This document shows, in pieces, positions 6,391 to 12,406 of a stretch of DNA of 12,406 nt. Source of the DNA: Micavibrio aeruginosavorus. GTDB lineage: Bacteria > Pseudomonadota > Alphaproteobacteria > Micavibrionales > Micavibrionaceae. Each line of letters opens with the position of its first letter. The stretch's first letter is position 1. A program made the translations under genes and the position numbers. The stretch spans positions 1 to 12,406 of the forward strand of contig QFQB01000056.1 of assembly GCA_003241475.1 (NCBI GenBank), written 5' to 3'. The notes beneath the pieces are model-generated. The model ran no database searches. It saw only the letters and a program-made list of their open reading frames with translations, and was not told where the DNA came from.

Positions 6391-8109
6391 ATGAGCCAGG
6401 AAGACGTTGACGCCCTGAAGAATGCCTCTGTGATTATCGAGCGTTTCGGCGGTATCCGCCCCATGGCCGCCAAAGTCGGTGCCCCCGTTACCACTGTTCA
6501 GGGCTGGAAAAAACGCGATGTCATCCCCGGCGCCCGCCGCGAGGATGTCCTTAAAGCCGCCAATGAAAACCGCATTGATCTGTCCGATATTCTGACCACG
6601 GTTCCCGAAATCACCATCAAGAATACGGATGCGCCGGAAAAAGAATTCACGCCGCCGGGCATGCCGTCTGCTTCCGCATCTGCAAGCACAGGCAACGATA
6701 ATGTCAAAATCACCGTCGAGCCTTTAATTCGTCCGCAGGCTAAGCCGCTACCGTCTTCTTTGTCACCGCGCATTGACACGACGCACGAGGAATTGATGGC
6801 GGCCATCGAGCGCGGCCAAAAGAAAGCCGTGCGCACCAGTGTTTGGACAACGCTTGTTTTTGTTCTGCTTCTGGGCGGCGCAGGCGCGCTCGCGTTGTTG
6901 CCAAGCGCACAAAAAATCGAAAAGCACGAAGACCAGATTGCCGATCTGGAAGGAAAAGTCGGCGCGATCGACAAAGATGTTCAGGCGATGAATGAAACGG
7001 CGGGATCCTTGCGTGATCTCGTTCCATCCGAAATGCGCAAAACGCTTTCCGAACTGAAGGCGGAAGCCCAAGGCATCAAAGGCGATATCGAAAAAGTCGC
7101 AGGCGATGCAAAAAGCCTTTCGAGCATCGCTCTTTCTTCCGACGCGGGATCGTTCTCTGACAGGCTTTCGATTATCGAAGCGAAGCTTTCGGATGTTGAA
7201 GGCGGGCAGGCTATGAAAGATTTGGCGACGCGCATCAAAAATCTGGAAGTCTCGCTGTCCGGCCAGCAACAATTAAACGATTCTATGACTGAGCTCAGCA
7301 AGATCGTCGATTCTCTGGACGGTCAAGTCAACATGCTCGATGACAAGCTGGCGCAGGTGCAGCAGGTTCCGGGCAGCGCGCTCGGTAGCACGCTCGAAGG
7401 CATATCAGACAAAGATTTGAAAGCCGCGGCGCTTCTGATCGCGTTCTCGCAGCTACGCGAATCGCTGAACCGCGATGCGCCTTTTGCCGACGACGTTGCT
7501 CTTTTACAAAAACTGGTCGGCAAGGATGATCCGGAATTGCAGGTAGCGTTGACCCGTCTTGCGCCGCAGGCCGAAAAAGGCGGCGTTCTGACCAGCGCGG
7601 GTCTTTCCAACGAATTTAAAGGTCTGGCCGGCGATATCGTGTTTTCCTCGCTTGCCGGCGAAGATGTTTCGATGGCGGACAAGGCGAAGGTTCGCTTGAC
7701 GCAAGTTTTGAACGTGAAAAAAGACGGCGAGTTGGTGGGCGGCACGCCGACGCAAAAAGCGGTGGCCAAAGCACAGGACCAGCTGGACGCCGGCGATGTT
7801 CAGGGCGCGATTGCAACCTTGAAAACGCTGGACGGGGATGCGGCGACGAAAGTTGCGCCCTTCATCGAGCAGGCGCAGGCAACCGTTCTGGCCGACCAAA
7901 TCCAGTCGATGCTTCGCCAGACGATCATTTCCAACGTGGGTAGCAATCTGGGCACGGCCGCAGGCGCTCCCATTGCCGCGCCATCCATCGGCACCGCCAT
8001 CCAGAATGCCATGCCCGGGAGCGGCGTTGTGAAGGATGATGCTTCGGGCATGGCGATTCTTCCGGCCCCCAAAGGCTTTAAAGGCTTTTCCTCCGGCACG
8101 CCCGAGTGA
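6391..8109 (+). CDS. Mic60/mitofilin-like inner-membrane protein with N-terminal HTH-like domain
   Basis: The 572-aa protein sits between hemD and hemY, the usual place of the alphaproteobacterial Mic60-type gene (COG4223-like). Residues about 10-68 form a small helical domain resembling Cro/YdaS-like helix-turn-helix domains: IIERFGGIRPMAAKVGAP, then TTVQGWKKRDVIP, then helices to LSDIL. A Pro/Ser/Ala-rich linker (70-125) leads to one TM helix at about 151-170 (VWTTLVFVLLLGGAGALALL). Next comes a long coiled coil (about 173-330). The C-terminal domain carries a mitofilin-like signature at about 456-511 (KAVAKAQDQLDAGDVQGAIA and following helices). Expected topology is N-terminus in the cytoplasm, C-terminus in the periplasm. 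Family members are linked to cristae or intracytoplasmic-membrane architecture; that role here is inference. AAAAGGA precedes the ATG by about 11 nt. Confidence 0.85.
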   Translation: MSQEDVDALKNASVIIERFGGIRPMAAKVGAPVTTVQGWKKRDVIPGARREDVLKAANENRIDLSDILTTVPEITIKNTDAPEKEFTPPGMPSASASASTGNDNVKITVEPLIRPQAKPLPSSLSPRIDTTHEELMAAIERGQKKAVRTSVWTTLVFVLLLGGAGALALLPSAQKIEKHEDQIADLEGKVGAIDKDVQAMNETAGSLRDLVPSEMRKTLSELKAEAQGIKGDIEKVAGDAKSLSSIALSSDAGSFSDRLSIIEAKLSDVEGGQAMKDLATRIKNLEVSLSGQQQLNDSMTELSKIVDSLDGQVNMLDDKLAQVQQVPGSALGSTLEGISDKDLKAAALLIAFSQLRESLNRDAPFADDVALLQKLVGKDDPELQVALTRLAPQAEKGGVLTSAGLSNEFKGLAGDIVFSSLAGEDVSMADKAKVRLTQVLNVKKDGELVGGTPTQKAVAKAQDQLDAGDVQGAIATLKTLDGDAATKVAPFIEQAQATVLADQIQSMLRQTIISNVGSNLGTAAGAPIAAPSIGTAIQNAMPGSGVVKDDASGMAILPAPKGFKGFSSGTPE

Positions 8110-8154
8110 TAGGATAAGGCGCATCCGCAATTTCGCGGGCTCTTGTCTTTAGGC

Positions 8155-8160
8155 GAAAGG
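8155..8160 (+). promoter_or_regulatory. Ribosome binding site supporting a GTG start for hemY
   Basis: GAAAGG ends 9 nt before an in-frame GTG at 8170. The upstream alternative, a TTG at 8143, has no comparable site. This favours the shorter HemY form, whose N-terminus then runs straight into the first TM helix. Confidence 0.55.
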
Positions 8161-8169
8161 TTTTGTCGC

Positions 8170-9537
8170 GTGTTTCGCGCTCTGTGGTTTTTCATTCAAT
8201 TGGCTGTCGTCGTCTGCGCTGCGATCTGGATCGCGACGCAAAAAGGCGTGGTCGATATCGTCTGGAACAACTACAGCATTTCTTTGCAATTAGGCATTTT
8301 CCTTCTTGGTTTGACGCTTTTTCTTCTCGCGGCGCTGTCCGTATTCCGCCTGATCGGGACAATTGTTTCGCTACCCAAAAATTTTTCGCGCAATCGTCAG
8401 GAACGCGCCCGCGCCAAGGGGTTTCAATCGCTCACGCGCGGGTTTGTCGCCATCGCGGCGGGCGATGCCAAAAAAGCCACGCAATATGCCAAAGAAGTCC
8501 GCAATCTTTTGCCCGATGAACGCGGCTTGCCTTTGTTGCTGGAAGCGCAAGCAGCCCGTCTGCGCGGGGAAGAGAGTGCGGCGCGTATCAGCTTTGAAAA
8601 ATTGCTTGAAGACAAGGATGCGGCGTTTTTCGGCGTGCGCGGTCTTTTGAAATCCTCCTTGGACGAGGGCGATTCCATGAAGGCGCTGGGCTATGCCAAG
8701 GCGGCTTTGGAACAAAACCCCAAGCAGCCGTGGATTTTGAAATCCGTTTACGATCTGGAACTGCAGAATCGTCAGTGGGAAGCGGCAAGCCGCACGCTCG
8801 ACAAGGTTAAACGCCACAAGGTGCTTGATATCGTGCAGGCCAACAGCGACGAGGTTGCGCTTCTTTTATTGCTGGCGGAACAGGATCGTCTAGGCGGCGA
8901 TGAGAGCGCCTGTCTGAAAAAGATCGAACGCGCGGTGAAGATCGATCCGACATTCGTTCCAGCCGTGGTGCGGCTTGCAGAGTATTATTTGTCGCAAGGA
9001 AAATCCGGGAAAGTGTCTTCGCTGGTGGAACGTGCGTGGCGCATCAATCCCCATCCGGAACTGATTGCGCTATGGGACCGCATTGCACCCGAAACAAAGG
9101 CAAGCGATCCGATGCGCCGCATGCGTTGGTTCGAAAAACTGGTTGCCATCAAGCCCGACAGCGCGGACGGGCAGATCGCCGCCGCGAAGGTTGCGATGGA
9201 AGCGGGTTTGTGGGGTGAAGCAAAAGCCTATCTGACGGTGGCTGAGAATCTGCGTCCGTCTTCGCAGGTATTCCGCGTGCGCGCCGATCTAGAAGATCTT
9301 TCAACCAAGAACGCCGCGAGCGTCAAATACTGGCTGGAAAAAGCGGCGCAGGCGACGCCTGATCCTGTATGGTATTGCTCCTTGACGGGGCATATCTACG
9401 AAAGCTGGTCGCCGGTGGCCGAGCCGCATGGATCCTTCAACACGATCAAGTGGGGGCATCCGCTGTTGCAGCCTTTCGGGACTGCGCGTTCCATGATGGG
9501 AAGCTGGAAAGATCCCTTGCTAATTGATAACGCCTAA
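8170..9537 (+). CDS. hemY: HemY-type TPR inner-membrane protein
   Basis: This is the proteobacterial HemY, a TPR membrane protein of heme operons, unrelated to the Bacillus protoporphyrinogen oxidase of the same name. Its biochemical role is not settled. The 455-aa form has two N-terminal TM helices (about 5-23 and 40-65), a basic segment (about 68-82), then TPR-like helix pairs through about residue 390, such as GFVAIAAGDAKKATQYAKEV and SVYDLELQNRQWEAA. The C-terminus holds WYCSLTG (401-407) and WSPVAEPHGSFNTIKW (413-428), which looks like a ribbon motif that has lost most cysteines. A longer form from TTG 8143 (464 aa) is possible; GTG 8170 is preferred for its GAAAGG site. It is the last gene of the heme operon, and its stop overlaps the stop of the convergent rhomboid gene. 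Confidence 0.9.
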   Translation: MFRALWFFIQLAVVVCAAIWIATQKGVVDIVWNNYSISLQLGIFLLGLTLFLLAALSVFRLIGTIVSLPKNFSRNRQERARAKGFQSLTRGFVAIAAGDAKKATQYAKEVRNLLPDERGLPLLLEAQAARLRGEESAARISFEKLLEDKDAAFFGVRGLLKSSLDEGDSMKALGYAKAALEQNPKQPWILKSVYDLELQNRQWEAASRTLDKVKRHKVLDIVQANSDEVALLLLLAEQDRLGGDESACLKKIERAVKIDPTFVPAVVRLAEYYLSQGKSGKVSSLVERAWRINPHPELIALWDRIAPETKASDPMRRMRWFEKLVAIKPDSADGQIAAAKVAMEAGLWGEAKAYLTVAENLRPSSQVFRVRADLEDLSTKNAASVKYWLEKAAQATPDPVWYCSLTGHIYESWSPVAEPHGSFNTIKWGHPLLQPFGTARSMMGSWKDPLLIDNA

Positions 9538-10286
9538 ACCCGCATTAATTTCAACACAAGGAAGCCGCCGAGGAATCCGCCGACATGCGCGGCCCATGCG
9601 ATGAGGCTACCGTCCGGCCCGCCCAGCATGCCGAAACCGATAGACAGGCCTATCCAGATAAGCGCGAAGGGCAGGATGCCCACCTTGCCGCCCATCTCGC
9701 GCTGGCCGCGGCTGAGCATGACGATTGCTGCGGCGAACAGGCCGCTGAGGCCGCCTGAAGCGCCGATCATCGGATAGACGGAATCATCGTTCAAAAGATA
9801 ATGCGCCGCCGCGCCGAAAAGGCCGCTGGCGAAAAACAGGATCAGCATGCGCTTCGATCCGAGCCAGTGTTCGACGCCGCTGCCGAAGGCGGCGAGCATG
9901 AGGACATTCATGATGACGTGCATCCAGCTTCCATGCAGGAACATGTGTGTGACGGGGCTGGCCAGAACGTACATATCGATGCCGGAATTGTTAAACCGTT
10001 CGGGAATGAAGCCGAATTGCGCGATAACGGCGTCCATTTGTTCCGGGCTTAGAATTTCCGCAACGATAATATGCACGCCCAGAATCAACGCGATCAGCAT
10101 TTTCGTGACGGTGGGCATGTTTATAAGGGGTTCAGCGGCACCGGAAAGTTTGCGTTCCAGTCTTTCTTTTTCGCGCCGCATGCGGTCGCGTTCTGCCAGC
10201 GTGGGAATAGCTACCACATTATCATCTGTTTTCGATGGCACGCTTCTATCCTGATTGTTGTCGTTGCCGTTTACAAATCCTGACAT
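9534..10286 (-). CDS. Rhomboid-family intramembrane serine protease
   Basis: Rhomboids cleave TM helices of substrate proteins within the inner membrane. In the 250-aa form, residues 1-60 are a polar, highly charged cytoplasmic extension (ERDRMRREKERLERKL, probably helical). About six TM helices follow. Catalytic features are present: HGSWMHVIMN (118-127, with the HxxxN pattern at 123-127), GASGG with nucleophile Ser at about 177, and AHVGGFLGG with catalytic His at about 234. An active protease is therefore expected; the substrate is unknown. ATG at 10286 is chosen, with GGAAAA about 10 nt upstream; a GTG at 10304 would add six residues (MYGKKK). The stop at 9534 overlaps the hemY stop by 4 nt on opposite strands. 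No terminator fits between these two genes. Confidence 0.9.
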   Translation of the reverse strand: MSGFVNGNDNNQDRSVPSKTDDNVVAIPTLAERDRMRREKERLERKLSGAAEPLINMPTVTKMLIALILGVHIIVAEILSPEQMDAVIAQFGFIPERFNNSGIDMYVLASPVTHMFLHGSWMHVIMNVLMLAAFGSGVEHWLGSKRMLILFFASGLFGAAAHYLLNDDSVYPMIGASGGLSGLFAAAIVMLSRGQREMGGKVGILPFALIWIGLSIGFGMLGGPDGSLIAWAAHVGGFLGGFLVLKLMRV

Positions 10287-10391
10287 TTTCTTTTTTCCGT
10301 ACACCCTGTTTCCGGTTTTAGAGCGATGAAAATAACATCTAAAGGCTACCGAAACACAGCGGCTTTTTTATGGCGATGGATCTATATTAAG

Positions 10392-10414
10392 AAAAATCCC
10401 CGCCGGAGCGGGGA
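10392..10414 (-). terminator. Intrinsic terminator after the 218-aa protein gene
   Basis: TCCCCGC (10397-10403) and GCGGGGA (10408-10414) form a perfect 7-bp GC-rich stem with a CGGA loop. AAAAA at 10392-10396 gives the U tract on the minus-strand transcript. It lies 30 nt beyond the stop at 10444 and separates that gene from the rhomboid gene. Confidence 0.88.
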
Positions 10415-10443
10415 TAAATTCTTGTTTATGCTGCAGGGCAAGC

Positions 10444-11100
10444 TCAACTGGGGGTTAGCCCGCCGAACATCGGCGCCGTTTTTTCCGCATCGTATTTGTA
10501 TTTGATCGTTTCATCGCCGCGGGCCTGCAAGCCGCCGCCCGGCGTGGCTTTGTGGATGATGTCGGCAACGCCTTTCATCAGGTCCATCGCCATGACTTTC
10601 GTCTGGGCCAGCTGTAGTTTCAGGTTTTCAAAGGCCTGAGCGTAGCCTTCTTTGGCGATTTCCTTGCCCATGATGACGAATTTCCTGATTTCGCCCAGCG
10701 TGGAAACGGCGCCTTCTGCCGTCTTGGCAAATGCGCCCAGAGAGGAGAGGCCGGATTCATGAAGCGGTTTTTTTTGCGCCGGTTTTTTACCGCCGCCGCC
10801 GGACTTGCCGCTGGATGTCTCGCCTTCATCTTCTTCGCTGTTGTCGTTTGTTTCGATATCAAGATAGGTGCGTGCCTGAAAGCTCACAGGGTATAACCTG
10901 AGTTCTTTGGCGTCTAGCGCCTTGCCCGTGCTGCCGGCCTTGAGTTCAACCCGCACTATATTTTCGTGCCAGTCAAAGACGGCGCAGTGGCTTTTGTGGT
11001 CGCCATGAACCACGAATTGTTTGATAACCCTCTTGCCGGGGTAGAAGGCTTCGTCCTTCAGTCCCGAACTTTCCAGCAGATCCTTTACATCGACCTTCAT
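10444..11100 (-). CDS. Hypothetical cytosolic protein, two modules joined by an acidic/Gly linker (218 aa)
   Basis: I do not recognise the family. There is no signal peptide or TM helix. Residues 1-84 form a compact mixed module with an unusual run of His and aromatic residues (FVVHGDHKSHCAVFDWHENIV, about 29-49) and a single Cys at about 39. Residues 85-116 are a disordered linker: first acidic (NSEEDEGE), then GGGGKKPAQKKP. Residues about 119-185 are amphipathic helices (IRKFVIMGKEIAKEGYAQAF and following). A polar tail ends in MFGGLTPS. AAGGAG (plus-strand 11109-11114) lies 8 nt before ATG 11100, which settles the start over GTG 11109. The gene is probably monocistronic, with its own terminator and a divergent promoter region shared with the next gene. 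A modular scaffold or secreted substrate is possible, but there is no direct evidence. Confidence 0.75.
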   Translation of the reverse strand: MKVDVKDLLESSGLKDEAFYPGKRVIKQFVVHGDHKSHCAVFDWHENIVRVELKAGSTGKALDAKELRLYPVSFQARTYLDIETNDNSEEDEGETSSGKSGGGGKKPAQKKPLHESGLSSLGAFAKTAEGAVSTLGEIRKFVIMGKEIAKEGYAQAFENLKLQLAQTKVMAMDLMKGVADIIHKATPGGGLQARGDETIKYKYDAEKTAPMFGGLTPS

Positions 11101-11280
11101 GGGCTTCACTCCTTACTATTAACTACCTAGTTGGAATAATCACAGTATCCAACAATATTTTACGAAATTGCAAATTCACTATGCTTTGCAAGACTTAAAG
11201 AAGCGTTAAAAAGCAGACAATTTTTGTGCCTGAGGGCGTTTTTATGATAGAGTGGTGGAAATAGATGGCGGAGATCTTTC
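11101..11280. promoter_or_regulatory. 180-bp divergent intergenic region with candidate promoters
   Basis: The region separates two divergent genes and is AT-rich. For the minus-strand gene, TTGCAA (11173-11168), 18 nt, GATACT (11149-11144) is a weak promoter candidate. TTGGA (11131-11135) and TCCAA (11148-11152) form a short inverted repeat that overlaps the -10 and could be an operator. For the plus-strand gene, TATGAT (11243-11248) is a plausible -10 without a clear -35; GGAG (11270-11273) is its Shine-Dalgarno sequence. All sites are consensus reading only. Confidence 0.35.
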
Positions 11281-11874
11281 ATGCATAAAAAACTGGTCCT
11301 TCTTGCTACGGCGGCCCTGTTATCCGGCTTCGGCTTTTCCGGCACTGTGCATGCGCAAAACAACACCGGTTATACGGGGTATACCTATACAGGCACGGGG
11401 ACAGGCTATGCCCCGATCTACAACGGGCAAACCCGCAGTTCCAGCACCACCGGCAACACCGTTTACAACAGCGGCAATGTTAAAACGTTGCCGATGCAGC
11501 AGATGATCGCAGGCAAAAACGCTCCATCCTATAATTACAACCAGAACGTAAACCCCTACGGCTTTGGGGCAGGCACGACATCCGGTTCCATCGGCGTGAT
11601 GACCCCCGAACAGGCGAGCATGCAACGCGCGCAACGCGATGCGCAGGCGCAAGCCTACCAGCAGCAATATCTGCAAAGCCTGCAGCAGCAGCGCATGCAA
11701 CAGAACGGCATGGTTCCTACCGGCTTGGAAGGCTACCAGAATGGACAATATGGCGGCCAGCAATACTACGGCAACAATATGTACCAGCAGCAAGCGCCCA
11801 AGAAAAAGAAAGTCATCTACAAACAGATGAACAATCCCTTGACCGAGCCTTCCAAACTTTTTAATTCTCAGTAA
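11281..11874 (+). CDS. Secreted Tyr/Gln/Asn/Gly-rich low-complexity protein (197 aa)
   Basis: I do not recognise the family. Residues 1-25 are a clean Sec signal peptide (MHKK, hydrophobic core, VHA with cleavage before QNN). The mature part has almost no hydrophobic core. It contains a Thr/Gly/Tyr-rich stretch (about 28-50, repeated TGY units), a Tyr/Asn stretch (about 83-95), a Gln-rich helical stretch (AQRDAQAQAYQQQYLQSLQQ and following, 117-142), a Gly/Gln/Tyr/Asn stretch (151-171), and a basic KKKK patch before the C-terminus. There are no cysteines. This composition resembles prion-like or matrix proteins; an adhesive or surface-scaffold role is inference. GGAG lies 7 nt before the ATG. 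The next gene begins 21 nt after the stop, so the two are probably co-transcribed. Confidence 0.78.
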   Translation: MHKKLVLLATAALLSGFGFSGTVHAQNNTGYTGYTYTGTGTGYAPIYNGQTRSSSTTGNTVYNSGNVKTLPMQQMIAGKNAPSYNYNQNVNPYGFGAGTTSGSIGVMTPEQASMQRAQRDAQAQAYQQQYLQSLQQQRMQQNGMVPTGLEGYQNGQYGGQQYYGNNMYQQQAPKKKKVIYKQMNNPLTEPSKLFNSQ

Positions 11875-11895
11875 GCCCCTTACTGAAAGATAGCT

Positions 11896-12406
11896 ATGGA
11901 CAAGCCCATAAGGCATCGCGTCCCGATGGCGGCGTATTTTCTTTTCGCCGCGATTGTTGTTTACGCGCTCGCGGGATCTCCCACGCCTGATCATCCCGGC
12001 ATCATCGAAGCCGTTGTCGGCGGGTTGCTTTTGCTATCGCTTGCCGCCGCTGGTCTGCATCGCGCCGTTGATTTCAATTTTTCCGGTTCAGGCTATCTAA
12101 AGGCTCTTCAGGCGTTTTTTCTAACAGGTCTTGTTCTTCCGTCGCTGGCGGGGGCTTATCTAGGCAACGATCACTGGCTGATCGTGCGCGATGTTCTGGC
12201 CTTTGCCTTTTTGGGATTGCCTTTATTTCTCACGCGGATTTTTCAAGAGAGCATGCGTGCAACCGAAATTCTTTGCCGTCTTTATGTTTTTGCGGGGCTT
12301 GCGTTTGCAGTTCGTACGTTGATGCCTGCATTCAATATCTGGATTCCGCAAGGCGAGCTTTTGTATCTTTCCAATTCGCCGCTTGCGCTGTTCGCTGCCG
12401 TGTTTT
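11896..12406 (+). CDS. Multi-pass inner-membrane protein, cut off by the window end
   Basis: The open frame starts at ATG 11896 (GAAAG 6 nt upstream) and runs without a stop to the window end, giving 170 residues of an incomplete protein. It begins MDKPIRHRVPMAAYFLFAAI and contains at least five to six hydrophobic helices: about 12-27, 38-55, 70-88, 97-114, 124-142, with another starting near 157. Short loops and aromatic-rich helices (for example PAFNIWIPQGELLYL) recall O-antigen-ligase/Wzy-type polymerases, but no diagnostic motif is in the visible part. It follows the low-complexity secreted protein by 21 nt. Whether the two work together, for instance in surface polymer formation, is only suggested by position. 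Confidence 0.75.
   Translation, partial: MDKPIRHRVPMAAYFLFAAIVVYALAGSPTPDHPGIIEAVVGGLLLLSLAAAGLHRAVDFNFSGSGYLKALQAFFLTGLVLPSLAGAYLGNDHWLIVRDVLAFAFLGLPLFLTRIFQESMRATEILCRLYVFAGLAFAVRTLMPAFNIWIPQGELLYLSNSPLALFAAVF

Noticed and set aside
7504..8130. A 208-codon open frame opposite the Mic60-like gene
   Set aside because: It is antisense to a clear coiled-coil/mitofilin gene, is Arg/His/Gly-rich as shadows are, and has no start signal or motif.
8110..8169. A terminator or regulatory hairpin between the Mic60-like gene and hemY (CCGC/GCGG)
   Set aside because: The stem is only 4 bp with no T tract, so it is not distinguishable from chance.
10336..10370. A possible plus-strand terminator ending in GGCTTTTTT
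   Set aside because: The upstream arm (AAAGGCTACCG) does not pair with the downstream arm beyond about 3-5 interrupted base pairs, and no plus-strand gene ends nearby.
11320..11994. A 224-codon open frame opposite the low-complexity secreted protein
   Set aside because: The plus-strand frame has a signal peptide, a Shine-Dalgarno sequence and sensible composition; the antisense Leu/Val/His-rich frame reflects complementary Gln/Asn/Tyr codons.
1..12406. CRISPR array, tRNA/rRNA genes, transposase or integrase, toxin-antitoxin pair, defence island
   Set aside because: No regularly spaced repeats, no recognised RNA gene sequence, and no mobile-element or defence-family proteins were seen on either strand by eye; a covariance-model search would be needed to exclude small RNAs.

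Overview
This window looks like chromosomal DNA of an alphaproteobacterium. The main evidence is the gene order: hemC-hemD-(Mic60-like gene)-hemY reading right, divergent from tsaD-gpsA-EVE reading left, an arrangement typical of that class. Base composition is moderate and coding is dense. A Rhodospirillales- or Micavibrio-like lineage is a guess from the protein style; it was not demonstrated. No mobile element, CRISPR array, tRNA or rRNA was recognised, and no gene-free stretch exceeds 300 bases.

Left part (1-2180, all minus strand): an EamA/DMT-family multi-pass transporter, then two small exported proteins of unknown function (120 and 184 aa). Each of the two small genes appears to be monocistronic, with a recognisable Shine-Dalgarno sequence, a promoter-like upstream region and an intrinsic terminator.

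Central part (2178-9537): a divergent housekeeping block around a 52-bp gap (4653-4704). To the left run tsaD (tRNA t6A37 modification), gpsA (glycerol-3-phosphate dehydrogenase) and an EVE-domain protein. To the right run hemC and hemD (overlapping ATGA; the two steps from porphobilinogen to uroporphyrinogen III), a Mic60/mitofilin-like inner-membrane coiled-coil protein with an unexpected N-terminal helix-turn-helix-like domain, and the TPR membrane protein HemY. The right arm is probably one heme-synthesis and membrane-organisation operon.

Right part (9534-12406): a rhomboid intramembrane serine protease converges on hemY with a 4-nt stop-to-stop overlap. Next comes an unrecognised 218-aa protein on the minus strand with a clear terminator. 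A 180-bp divergent intergenic region separates it from a secreted, Tyr/Gln/Asn/Gly-rich low-complexity protein, which is followed closely by a multi-pass membrane protein cut off by the window end.

The observations most worth a second look are the HTH-like domain fused to the Mic60 homologue, the degenerate ribbon-like C-terminus of HemY, the low-complexity secreted protein paired with a membrane protein, and three unrecognised small proteins. No complete new defence or mobile system is evident.
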